DNA from: CAYQQR01 sp964420035
GTDB taxonomy: Bacteria; Bacteroidota; Bacteroidia; Bacteroidales; SM23-62
Reading direction: 5' to 3'
DNA: 8,307 bases
NCBI GenBank assembly: GCA_964420035.1
Contig: CAYQQR010000075.1
Location: 1 to 8,307 of the forward strand
Shown here in pieces: positions 1-6,334 of the stretch; position 1 is the first letter of the stretch, and each line of letters opens with the position of its first letter. The notes beneath the pieces are model-generated. The model worked only from the letters and a program-made list of their open reading frames with translations, was not told the origin of the DNA and did not search any database. The position numbers and the translations under genes were made by a program.

Positions 1-38
1 AAAAAAAAGAGGGTACCCGAATTACCGGAAACCCTCTT
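1..38 (-). terminator. Second copy of the tRNA-Glu terminator
   Basis: This has the same 8-bp stem (plus 31-38 and 7-14) and T-run (plus 1-8) as the terminator next to tRNA-Glu. It is part of the 55-base perfect repeat. No tRNA body stands directly before it, so it may act as a backup terminator for read-through from the tRNA gene, or it may be a leftover of a duplication. The window starts at its T-run, so what lies beyond is unknown. Confidence 0.7.
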
Positions 39-55
39 CAGTGAGAGCAGTCCCT
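1..55 (-). repeat. Perfect 55-base repeat of tRNA-Glu 3' end, copy 1
   Basis: Positions 1-55 are identical to 162-216, an offset of 161. The repeat runs from the T-run of the terminator to the last base of the 3' acceptor strand (AGGGACT, tRNA position 66). Homology stops exactly where the T-stem of the tRNA would begin. Duplication of a tRNA 3' end is typical of integration sites of tRNA-targeting elements, or of partial tandem duplication. With only 106 bases between copies, no complete mobile element can be present. Confidence 0.9.
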
Positions 56-161
56 GGGAGGGCTGAGCGTTAAGAAATGCTCCTGTGGAGCATTTTAGCG
101 AAGAGCCAGGCTGCAGGGCTGGGCGGGCTGGCAGGGGTTCGATTCCCCGGGGATGAATTCA
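56..161. other. Structured spacer between tRNA-tail repeats
   Basis: This non-coding stretch lies between the two tRNA-tail repeats. It contains a perfect 9-bp hairpin with a 3-base loop (75-95, AAATGCTCC-TGT-GGAGCATTT). Next comes a G-rich run (116-137) with four tracts of three or more G spaced by 2, 1 and 6 bases, fitting the usual G-quadruplex pattern on the plus strand. Last is a 17-base sequence (132-148) that is the exact reverse complement of tRNA-Glu bases 218-234, the T-arm. No full cloverleaf can be built on either strand. It may be a small palindromic interspersed repeat, or a remnant of a second tRNA or an insertion. Its origin is unknown. Confidence 0.6.
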
Positions 162-199
162 AAAAAAAAGAGGGTACCCGAATTACCGGAAACCCTCTT
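161..199 (-). terminator. Rho-independent terminator of tRNA-Glu
   Basis: On the minus strand an 8-bp perfect stem (AAGAGGGT paired with ACCCTCTT, plus positions 192-199 and 168-175) is followed directly by a run of T residues (plus 161-169). The loop can form a further small CCG/CGG pairing. The stem begins 10 bases after the tRNA discriminator base, as expected for a tRNA transcript end. An identical copy lies at 1-38. Confidence 0.85.
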
Positions 200-216
200 C
201 AGTGAGAGCAGTCCCT
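162..216 (-). repeat. Perfect 55-base repeat of tRNA-Glu 3' end, copy 2
   Basis: This copy is attached to the intact tRNA-Glu gene. It contains the 3' acceptor strand (210-216), discriminator base, trailer and terminator. It matches 1-55 without mismatch, which suggests either a recent duplication or continued gene conversion. Confidence 0.9.
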
Positions 217-280
217 AGGGGAATCGAACCCCTGTTACCAGGATGAAAACCTGGCGTCCTAACCACTAGACGAAGGGACC
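209..280 (-). tRNA. tRNA-Glu (anticodon UUC)
   Basis: Read on the minus strand, the sequence folds into a complete cloverleaf. The 7-bp acceptor stem (GGTCCCT with AGGGACT) has a G-U pair at position 1:72. The D-arm starts GTCTAGTGG. The anticodon stem is CCAGG/CCTGG around the loop TTTTCAT, which places anticodon TTC at plus positions 245-247. The variable region is TAAC, and the T-arm is AGGGG-TTCGATT-CCCC. It charges glutamate and decodes GAA/GAG. CCA is not encoded: CTC follows the discriminator G, so the end must be added by CCA-adding enzyme. A terminator lies just downstream, and a Bacteroidota-type promoter lies about 40 bases upstream. The last seven acceptor bases and the trailer are duplicated at 1-55. 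Confidence 0.96.
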
Positions 281-318
281 AGCATGATAAAAAACAACAC
301 ATTCCGTGTTTGGAGGTG

Positions 319-349
319 CAAATATAATTGAAATCTTGAATGCTGTAAA
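319..349 (-). promoter_or_regulatory. Promoter of tRNA-Glu
   Basis: On the minus strand a perfect TATATTTG (TAnnTTTG -7 consensus, plus 319-326) is preceded at 19-base spacing by TTTA (plus 346-349), close to the -33 TTTG element of Bacteroidota sigma factor. Transcription would start near 313, giving a leader of about 33 bases before the mature tRNA. Confidence 0.6.
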
Positions 350-366
350 AAAATCATCTAAATTTT
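336..366 (+). promoter_or_regulatory. Possible promoter of the dehydrogenase gene
   Basis: TTG (336-338) is followed after 20 bases by TAAATTTT (359-366), one mismatch from TAnnTTTG. The start codon lies 21 bases further on. It overlaps the tRNA promoter on the other strand, so the two may compete. The match is imperfect and the call is tentative. Confidence 0.35.
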
Positions 367-387
367 TCAGCTCAGTCATCACTTTTA

Positions 388-1410
388 ATGCTCATGAAAA
401 ACAGGAAAATATATGTCACGGCTCCCTGGGAAATTGAGTTCCGGGAAGAGGAATTCACAGGAAAAATCACTGATCCAATTGATATCATTGTCCGGAATAT
501 GTACTCTCACCTGAGTGCCGGAACGGAGATGGCCTGTGTTGCCGGTCTTGAAGACTGGTTTCCCCTGCCCAATACCCCGGGTTATACCGCCGTGGGAAGG
601 ATCATCGAGAAAGGGTCATCGGTAAAACATGTGGATACCGGCGACATGGTGTTCACCTTCGGACCCCATTCGGAATACTTCAAAGTCAATACCCTGGACC
701 GGTGGCACGGGGTGTGTGTGAAAGTACCCGACGGACTGGAACCCGAGATGGCTGCTTTTACCCATATGGGGGGTATTGCCATGACTTCCCTCAGGAAATC
801 CTCTATTGAACTTGGCGACAGGGTGGTGGTGAGCGGGATGGGGACCATCGGTAACTTCGCGGCCCAGTTTGCCCAACTGCAGGGGGCCGAAGTGCTGGCC
901 CTGGACATTATCGACAGCCGTTTGGACATAGCGGAAAGCTGCGGAATATTTAAAACGGTAAACTCAAAAAGGGAAGATATAGGGAAAACCGTAGAAGAAT
1001 TTACCGAAGGAAAGAAAGTCAGCACCTGGATCGATGCAACCGGTGTTTCGGCTGTTATCCATGATGCCGTGAACCATATTGCCGTAAACGGAGAATTGAT
1101 ATTGCTCGGAAGTCCGCGGCAATCTTTCGAAACGGATATCACACCCCTGCTGAGGAAGATACACCTCGTGGATAACATCCGCCTGAAAGGGGCCCTGGAA
1201 TTTCTGTATCCGACACGTCAAACTGATTTTCAAAAACATTCCATTGAACGGAATTCGAGGATCATTATGGAACTCATGAAGAAGCAAAAGCTTGCTGTAA
1301 GTCCGCTGTATTCCCATAAACTCAATCCGGCTGAAGCCGGGGATGCATACCTGGGCCTGCGGGATAAGCCTGAAAAATTTATCGGCGTTGTTTTTGATTG
1401 GACCACCTAA
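388..1410 (+). CDS. Zinc-independent medium-chain dehydrogenase/reductase
   Basis: This 340-residue soluble protein of the medium-chain dehydrogenase superfamily has the usual length of the family. An N-terminal GroES-like substrate domain (about 1-130) contains SAGTE at 43-47, where classical alcohol dehydrogenases carry the catalytic zinc cysteine. The structural zinc cysteine cluster is also absent. A Rossmann domain follows, with the nucleotide-binding loop GMGTIG (150-155) and an acidic D173 at the end of the second strand, which favours NAD over NADP. The SAGTE form is shared with BchC-like and sugar or polyol dehydrogenase-like members; the substrate here cannot be told. ATG at 388 has no clear Shine-Dalgarno sequence, and an in-frame ATG at 394 is an alternative start. 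The next gene, a glycosidase-like lipoprotein, follows after about 50 bases on the same strand, so a role in sugar catabolism is a reasonable inference. Confidence 0.85.
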   Translation: MLMKNRKIYVTAPWEIEFREEEFTGKITDPIDIIVRNMYSHLSAGTEMACVAGLEDWFPLPNTPGYTAVGRIIEKGSSVKHVDTGDMVFTFGPHSEYFKVNTLDRWHGVCVKVPDGLEPEMAAFTHMGGIAMTSLRKSSIELGDRVVVSGMGTIGNFAAQFAQLQGAEVLALDIIDSRLDIAESCGIFKTVNSKREDIGKTVEEFTEGKKVSTWIDATGVSAVIHDAVNHIAVNGELILLGSPRQSFETDITPLLRKIHLVDNIRLKGALEFLYPTRQTDFQKHSIERNSRIIMELMKKQKLAVSPLYSHKLNPAEAGDAYLGLRDKPEKFIGVVFDWTT

Positions 1411-1415
1411 AACAG

Positions 1416-1450
1416 AGAACCGAGAACCGAGAACCGAGAACCGAGAACAA
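1416..1450 (+). repeat. Heptamer tandem repeat AGAACCG
   Basis: Four perfect copies of AGAACCG (1416-1443) plus a partial fifth (AGAACAA) lie between the dehydrogenase stop codon and the start of the lipoprotein gene. The repeat forms most of the untranslated spacer. Because the unit is 7 bases, gain or loss of a unit would change the leader length and shift any reading frame passing through it. Confidence 0.9.
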
Positions 1451-1463
1451 TAACCACATAACC

Positions 1464-3866
1464 ATGAAAAACTTATCATTTCTGGTAATCATCCTAATAT
1501 TGCTCGGAGCGTGTAATTCCGAGAAAACTAAAACCGAAACGGATTACGACTTCAGCGAGAACCGGGGAAACGAATCCCTGCTGGCGATCAATGCTTCACA
1601 GTACGGGGTAAAATATCCTGAAACCTTTGTACTGCAACAGAACCGCCGGGGCTTGCGGATCGAGTATTGCATCGACCGCAGCGCCCTGCAACTCTGGATC
1701 TCCCCACAGGCCGGCAAGGATTTTACCTACCGGCTCCGGAACTGGTCGAACCGGGATAACCATACCCGTGTCTTCCGTCGGATCATAGTTCCCGGATTAA
1801 GATTCACGGAGTTCGATTCCTGCGATTATGATCCCTTTCACAGCAAATTGTTTTACAAAAACAATGTCTTGCACATAGCACAGGTCTATGATAAACCCAT
1901 CGTTCTTCTGTGGTTTGATCAGGGCGGGAAGGTAAACCTGAAAAGCGGGGGTGGGGATAAGGAATTATCGCGTGATGACAGGACCCTGGCGGTCATTCAT
2001 ACCGACAGGGGTAAAAAATTCGAATATGCCGCCGTGATAGGGGAGGGTGCCGGAACGTTCCAGCACCAGCTGGTACTGGATGAGTTCCGGAGCATTCATG
2101 CACGGGCCCATCTTGATCCGGGGCAGGTCCTGGCTATCGGGGCGGAATTCCCTGGGGAGGGAGTACTTGAATTTACCCGCACGGCTATTAAACCCGGAAA
2201 GGAAGCGATATTGCGGTCAAATGAAGAAAAAATTACAGGGGACCTGTATTACGGGCAGTTTCAGCTCAGGGACCGGCCCGAAATGCAGAAACTCCTGGAT
2301 ATCAACCGCAGGATAGCGCTGTCGCTCCATGATTACAAAGGTTTTATGCGGTCAACCAACCAGTACATTTATTACCTGCTCTGGTTCCGGGACGGCGGCA
2401 TGAATACCAGTCATATGGCTTACAGCGGCTGGACCAGGCCGGCGAGAGAACATTGTTACCTGGCCCTGGAGAATCCGAACATCAGCTATGAAGATCCGCC
2501 CGGGGAGTTTTATGGTCAGCTGATGGCCGGACCCATCACCAAGTGGGAGGAGGACGGGTTGTTCTATGTGGTGTGGCCCACATTTTCCCATTGGGCCCAG
2601 ACCGGGGACGATGCCCTGTTGACCGGTGAACACATGAACACCCTGGACGAGGCCAATGACTGGCTGGAAGATTACATCTACGATGAAAAGCAAGGTTTGC
2701 TGGGGAGGTATCATTACTGCGAAACGCCCCTTACCGGAAGCCGGGGGGATGGCTATGACAATGCAACCGGTGCACCCACCTGGAAATGGAACTCCAAATA
2801 TAAGGATACCACCATCATACGGGCCTACGATCTGTATATCAATGCTTTGCAATACGGAAATTACATGATGCTGGCCGCCATGCAAGGCGGTAACAAAGCC
2901 CAGAAATATATTGATAAAGCCAATGCCCTGGAAAAGGGAATGATGCGTTTTTATGAGATGGTGCCACTTCCTTCCTACGGTGATCTGATCACCGAAGATG
3001 GCAGGGTGATGAAGGCAGAGCCCTATGGCATGGACCGGTGGGATTACCTCTGGGCCCTTTCGCTGCCGCCTTTTTACCCCAATATGCCCGAATATTATTA
3101 CCATGCGCGGGAACAACTTTTCAGGGACATGCGGGATGATCCCACGGGTTATTTCATCTGTTGCTATGCAGCGGTTCTGACCAGCATGGACCCGGAACTG
3201 CATTCGGAAGACAGCATACTGGCCGCCCTGGACTATCTCGTGCCCCAGAGCGTGGAACCCGGGAAATACCTGCCCATGCCCTATACCATACCCGAGCTGA
3301 TCAACGTGGCGGACGGCCATCCCTTCCATGATGTCCGGCCCCTGGTCTATTCCATTGCTCCCTGGCTCTCGGCCGTGACCAATCTAGGACTCAGAAGAAT
3401 GCCCTTCGGGATTGCCGTCAGGGGAACAAAGCATCTTGAAGTTATCAGCAATTACAGATATCTTGATGGAGAAGTGGATGTGTTCTTTGAGGGTACGGGC
3501 AGGATTAAGGAAGTGCTGGTGAATGGACAAAAGCTTAAGGGATCATGGCAGATCCCCGACCAATGGCTCCGGGAAGATGAAAATAAAGTTGTGGTCCGCA
3601 TGGCCACGGAAGCAGAACATGAGGATCTGTTAATCGGCTCTACGGTCAGGCTCGGGCAAATAGAACAGACCACCGATGGCACGCTGGGGCATATACGGGC
3701 CCACGGCAAGAACATCCTGACTTTTAAGAACCTGGATTCGAAAGTAAGCATTATGGATGAAAATGGCGCTGCGGTTGAGTTGACGCTGCAGCAGATGCGG
3801 GAGTATACTTATGTTGAGTTTGATGGAATCGGGCGGTATAGTTTCTTAGTAGGAAGCAGGAAGTAA
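1464..3866 (+). CDS. Putative (alpha/alpha)6-barrel glycoside hydrolase lipoprotein
   Basis: This is an 800-residue exported lipoprotein. A charged start (MKN), a hydrophobic stretch and the lipobox LGAC place the lipidated cysteine at residue 17. Residues about 30-250 look like a beta-sandwich. Residues about 255-640 are rich in aromatic and acidic residues and resemble six-hairpin glycosidases: LWFRDGG at 306-312, GSRGDGYDN at 425-433 and DRWDYLW at 524-530. The C-terminal part, about 650-800, looks like a second beta-sandwich. Candidate acids are D310, E420, D429, D524 and D527, but no family number can be assigned by eye. ATG at 1464 was chosen because a signal peptide follows at once; an upstream TTG at 1398 would only translate the heptamer repeats. 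It probably acts on a glycan in the periplasm or at the cell surface and may be cotranscribed with the dehydrogenase. No SusC/SusD pair is visible. Confidence 0.75.
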   Translation: MKNLSFLVIILILLGACNSEKTKTETDYDFSENRGNESLLAINASQYGVKYPETFVLQQNRRGLRIEYCIDRSALQLWISPQAGKDFTYRLRNWSNRDNHTRVFRRIIVPGLRFTEFDSCDYDPFHSKLFYKNNVLHIAQVYDKPIVLLWFDQGGKVNLKSGGGDKELSRDDRTLAVIHTDRGKKFEYAAVIGEGAGTFQHQLVLDEFRSIHARAHLDPGQVLAIGAEFPGEGVLEFTRTAIKPGKEAILRSNEEKITGDLYYGQFQLRDRPEMQKLLDINRRIALSLHDYKGFMRSTNQYIYYLLWFRDGGMNTSHMAYSGWTRPAREHCYLALENPNISYEDPPGEFYGQLMAGPITKWEEDGLFYVVWPTFSHWAQTGDDALLTGEHMNTLDEANDWLEDYIYDEKQGLLGRYHYCETPLTGSRGDGYDNATGAPTWKWNSKYKDTTIIRAYDLYINALQYGNYMMLAAMQGGNKAQKYIDKANALEKGMMRFYEMVPLPSYGDLITEDGRVMKAEPYGMDRWDYLWALSLPPFYPNMPEYYYHAREQLFRDMRDDPTGYFICCYAAVLTSMDPELHSEDSILAALDYLVPQSVEPGKYLPMPYTIPELINVADGHPFHDVRPLVYSIAPWLSAVTNLGLRRMPFGIAVRGTKHLEVISNYRYLDGEVDVFFEGTGRIKEVLVNGQKLKGSWQIPDQWLREDENKVVVRMATEAEHEDLLIGSTVRLGQIEQTTDGTLGHIRAHGKNILTFKNLDSKVSIMDENGAAVELTLQQMREYTYVEFDGIGRYSFLVGSRK

Positions 3867-3868
3867 TT

Positions 3869-3904
3869 GGGATTCAGCCTGCCTGACGGCAGTCAGGGAT
3901 TCAG
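3869..3904. repeat. Hairpin flanked by 9-base direct repeats
   Basis: GGGATTCAG occurs at 3869-3877 and again at 3896-3904. The 18 bases between contain overlapping inverted repeats: CTGCC/GGCAG (3879-3883 with 3888-3892), or alternatively CCTGAC/GTCAGG (3882-3887 with 3892-3897). There is no T-run, so it is a weak terminator candidate for the two convergent genes. The arrangement also resembles a tiny palindromic insertion with target duplication. The stop codon of the ligase gene lies inside the 18 bases. Confidence 0.6.
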
Positions 3905-5239
3905 AATGTTTAACAGGTCCAATCCATCGAAATGGCCTGAACTCATAAACAGGTAATTTACCGGGTCTTTGAGTCTGTTTTTCAATGCGACTTTCAGAGA
4001 ATCCAGGTTGGTAAAGATTTGAATATCCCGGCCAAAAGAAGTTTTTACTTCCGCGGTTGACAAAGCAGGAAGTTGTTTTTTTTCGACGGTCTGCGGGTTG
4101 AAGTATACGATTTTCCTGTCCGCTTTATCCATGCTTCCCCGGTATTGCGGGAGGAATTCTTTGTTCAATGAACTGAAGGTATGCAGTTCCAGGCAGGCAA
4201 TGACCGGTATTTCCGGATTTCTTTCCTTTACCGCTCCAATACTGGCCCGCACCTTGGAGGGAGCGTGGGCAAAATCTTTAAAGACCCTGATCCCATTCCG
4301 GTCATGGATCATTTCCAGTCTGCGGCCTGCTCCGTGAAATGTGGCAATGGCCCTGTAGAAATCCGGTTCGCCAAGGCCCAGTTCCCTGCAAACCATACGG
4401 GCCGCATTCAGGTTTTGCATGTTGTGCCGGCCGAAGACCTGAACGGGAATTTCTTCCTGATCACCCAACAGGATGAATTGCTCCTTTTCTACCCGGTATG
4501 GATGCGCCGGATAGGGAACCATTCTTATTTCCGGTTGGATATCCCGGATCAGTTCCCGAATGACAGGATCGTTTTCATCAAAGAACAGTATACCATCTTT
4601 TTCAATCAGCCGGATAAATTTACGAAACTGATCCAGGTAATTCTCGCGGCTGGGAAATACGTTCATATGATCCCAGGCGATCCCTGAGATCACCGCTATA
4701 CGCGGGTGGTAAAGGTGAAACTTGGGCCGGGGGTCCAGGGGCGAGGTCAGGTATTCGTCGCCTTCGAATACAGCTACTGAGGCTACCTGATCAAATCCCA
4801 CCATGGTTTCAAATCCTTCCACCCGGGAACCTGCCATATAATCGAAACGATGACCCGCAACCCTGAGTACGTGCATAATCATGGCGGTTATGGTTGTCTT
4901 GCCATGGCTCCCACCGATAACCACCCGGGTTTTGTTGCGGGTACGTTCATAGAGAAATTCGGGGAAACTGAAGATCTTGAGATTCAGTTTCCGGGCCCTT
5001 TCCAGTTCGGGATTGTCACCGCGGGCATGCATCCCCAGAATGACCGCATCCAGTTCCGGTGTGATCCTGTCCGGAAACCATCCGGCCTTTTCGGGCAGCA
5101 GGCCGTGCTTTGTCAGCCTGGAACGGGAAGGGTCGAGGATCTCGTCATCCGAACCGCGCACCCGGTGACCTTCTTTTTTAAGGGCAATGGCCAGGTTGTG
5201 CATCACCGCTCCCCCGATGGCTATGAAGTGGATTCTCAT
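3893..5239 (-). CDS. mpl: Mur ligase, Mpl type (UDP-MurNAc:tripeptide ligase)
   Basis: This 448-residue cytoplasmic ATP-dependent ligase is close to the usual Mpl length of about 450. The N-terminal UDP-binding domain (1-100) begins IHFIAIGGAVMHNLA and reaches GSDDE at 29-33. The central ATPase domain has the P-loop GGSHGKTT (109-116), an acidic E159-G-D161 motif, and AWDHMNVF (188-195). GRHNMQNLNAA (270-280) and GAGRRLE (303-309) lead into the C-terminal domain, with DFAHAP (322-327) and ELHTFSS (351-357). Mpl joins UDP-N-acetylmuramate to the recycled murein tripeptide L-Ala-D-Glu-meso-A2pm. MurC, which adds L-alanine, is the main alternative; the DFAHAP motif and N-terminal region fit Mpl better, but this rests on recall of the family rather than alignment. 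It is convergent with the glycosidase-like gene (26-base gap) and divergent from the metallo-hydrolase gene. Confidence 0.82.
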   Translation of the reverse strand: MRIHFIAIGGAVMHNLAIALKKEGHRVRGSDDEILDPSRSRLTKHGLLPEKAGWFPDRITPELDAVILGMHARGDNPELERARKLNLKIFSFPEFLYERTRNKTRVVIGGSHGKTTITAMIMHVLRVAGHRFDYMAGSRVEGFETMVGFDQVASVAVFEGDEYLTSPLDPRPKFHLYHPRIAVISGIAWDHMNVFPSRENYLDQFRKFIRLIEKDGILFFDENDPVIRELIRDIQPEIRMVPYPAHPYRVEKEQFILLGDQEEIPVQVFGRHNMQNLNAARMVCRELGLGEPDFYRAIATFHGAGRRLEMIHDRNGIRVFKDFAHAPSKVRASIGAVKERNPEIPVIACLELHTFSSLNKEFLPQYRGSMDKADRKIVYFNPQTVEKKQLPALSTAEVKTSFGRDIQIFTNLDSLKVALKNRLKDPVNYLFMSSGHFDGLDLLNILNP

Positions 5240-5249
5240 ATTGGAGTTA

Positions 5250-5283
5250 CTAAATTAATTAAATTCCGGGGTGGAGTATTAAA
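5250..5283 (-). promoter_or_regulatory. Possible promoter of the Mur ligase gene
   Basis: On the minus strand TAATTTAG (plus 5250-5257) is one base from TAnnTTTG. TTTA (plus 5280-5283) lies 22 bases upstream, wider than the usual spacing. The implied transcript would have only a few untranslated bases before the ATG at 5239, a geometry also seen for the lipoprotein at 7565. Weak evidence. Confidence 0.3.
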
Positions 5284-5303
5284 GATTCAGAGACTGTAGC
5301 AAT

Positions 5304-5379
5304 GGTACCAAACGGTGCTAAAAGGTTCCAAACGATTACAAAATTTGTTGTTCAGGACCGTTTAGAACCGTTCAGCACC
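5304..5379. repeat. Inverted array of degenerate 10-base repeats
   Basis: Three plus-strand decamers (5304-5313 GGTACCAAAC, 5314-5323 GGTGCTAAAA, 5324-5333 GGTTCCAAAC) face three minus-strand decamers (plus 5350-5359, 5360-5369, 5370-5379), which read GGTCCTGAAC, GGTTCTAAAC and GGTGCTGAAC. The shared pattern is GGTnCYRAAM. The 16-base centre (5334-5349) holds the near-palindrome ACAAA-A-TTTGT. The arms 5314-5334 and 5359-5379 pair over 21 bases with three mismatches. The array lies between two divergent genes and has a period of about one helical turn. That suits either a protein-binding array or a large hairpin. Confidence 0.8.
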
Positions 5380-5424
5380 CTATTTGATAATTCAACAAGA
5401 GCAGAATACTTGCGTATTAACTTT

Positions 5425-5432
5425 TATCTTTG
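5425..5432 (+). promoter_or_regulatory. -7 element of the metallo-hydrolase gene
   Basis: TATCTTTG is a perfect TAnnTTTG match, ending 16 bases before the ATG at 5449. No good -33 TTTG element is found at 19-20 bases upstream, which could mean activator-dependent use. If used, it would exclude the upstream ATG at 5302 from the transcript. Confidence 0.45.
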
Positions 5433-5448
5433 GAGAAAAACTGGATTT

Positions 5449-6291
5449 ATGGAGATTCACACGGTTCCCAACTTCAATTTCAAACTCGACGGGGGTGCCA
5501 TGTTTGGCATTGTCCCCAAGGTATTATGGCAAAAGCAATATCCTGCAGATGAAAACAACCTGGTGAATGTGGCCACGCGCAGCTTGCTGGTGATCGACGG
5601 TGACAGGAAGATCCTTTTTGACACCGGGATCGGTGACAAACAGGATCCCAAATTTTTGGGGTATTATTTCCTGAACGGGGAAGACAGCCTTGAAACTTCA
5701 TTATCCCGGCTCGGCCTGGAAATGAAGGACATCACCGATGTGTTTCACACCCATTTTCATTTTGATCACTGCGGAGGGAGTATTATTCAAACAAAAGATG
5801 GTAAGCTGGTTACGGCTTTTTCGAACGCCACTTATTGGGTTAGTGAAGAACAGTGGCATTGGGCCAATAATCCGAACAAGCTGGAAGCGGCTTCTTTCCT
5901 GCCTGAAAATATCCTGCCGATGAAAGAGTCGGGTCAGCTCGAATTTTACAAGCACGAGCAGGAACTTACCCCAAATGTGCAGGTGCGGCTTTATGACGGA
6001 CATACCCAGGGACAGGGGATAGTTTTTATGCACTATGGGGGCCGGATGCTGGTGAACAGTTCGGACCTTATCCCGGGAACCCCCAACATTTCCATGTCCT
6101 GGGTATCGGGTTACGACACCCGGCCCCTGATCTCACTGCAGGAAAAGGAAGCCTTTTTAAAGGAAGCTTTTGAAAATGAATACACCCTGTTCTTTTACCA
6201 CGACCTGTATACTGAATGCTGCAATCTGGAAATGACCAAGAAAGGGATCCGGGCCGGAAAGAAATTCAAACTCAAGGAATTTGTCCAATAA
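5449..6291 (+). CDS. Metallo-beta-lactamase-fold hydrolase (lactonase-like)
   Basis: The 280-residue protein has no signal peptide and is probably cytoplasmic. It has the complete two-metal ligand set of the family: H102-x-H104-x-D106-H107 (in THFHFDHCGG), H185 (DGHTQGQ), D206 (NSSDL) and H251 (FFYHD). ILFDTGIGD at about 55-63 is the usual strand and loop before the metal motif. The overall pattern resembles AHL-lactonase/AiiA-like and related MBL hydrolases, but the substrate cannot be deduced. ATG at 5449 was chosen over the in-frame ATG at 5302. The extra 49 codons would simply translate the decamer array and lack family homology, and a -7 promoter element lies between the two starts. The gene is divergent from the Mur ligase and convergent with the FGE-like gene. 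Confidence 0.85.
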   Translation: MEIHTVPNFNFKLDGGAMFGIVPKVLWQKQYPADENNLVNVATRSLLVIDGDRKILFDTGIGDKQDPKFLGYYFLNGEDSLETSLSRLGLEMKDITDVFHTHFHFDHCGGSIIQTKDGKLVTAFSNATYWVSEEQWHWANNPNKLEAASFLPENILPMKESGQLEFYKHEQELTPNVQVRLYDGHTQGQGIVFMHYGGRMLVNSSDLIPGTPNISMSWVSGYDTRPLISLQEKEAFLKEAFENEYTLFFYHDLYTECCNLEMTKKGIRAGKKFKLKEFVQ

Positions 6292-6334
6292 AATCAGTAA
6301 TATCTTAAGATCAGAGTATACACTGAGAAAAACA

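Noticed and set aside
56..161. Second tRNA gene in the spacer
   Set aside because: Only a T-arm-like segment is present, on the plus strand. No matching acceptor, D or anticodon arm can be built on either strand.
290..315. Small hairpin AACAC/GTGTT followed by a T-run in the tRNA leader (minus strand)
   Set aside because: A 5-bp AT-rich stem is too weak to call an attenuator or terminator.
582..1178. 198-codon minus-strand frame inside the dehydrogenase gene
   Set aside because: Serine- and threonine-rich shadow of the real coding strand, with no domain.
1398..1463. TTG start adding 22 residues to the lipoprotein
   Set aside because: The extra residues only translate the heptamer repeats and would bury the signal peptide. 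The ATG at 1464 begins a proper lipoprotein signal.
2352..3329. Long open frame (325 codons) antisense to the glycosidase-like gene
   Set aside because: It lies fully within the plus-strand coding region, has no recognisable domain and a composition typical of a reverse shadow, and lacks promoter or ribosome site.
4181..4687. 168-codon plus-strand frame within the Mur ligase gene
   Set aside because: The opposite strand encodes a convincing ligase with P-loop. This frame shows no family features.
5302..5448. ATG at 5302 as start of the metallo-hydrolase
   Set aside because: The 49 extra codons run through the decamer array, and a -7 promoter element lies downstream of this ATG.
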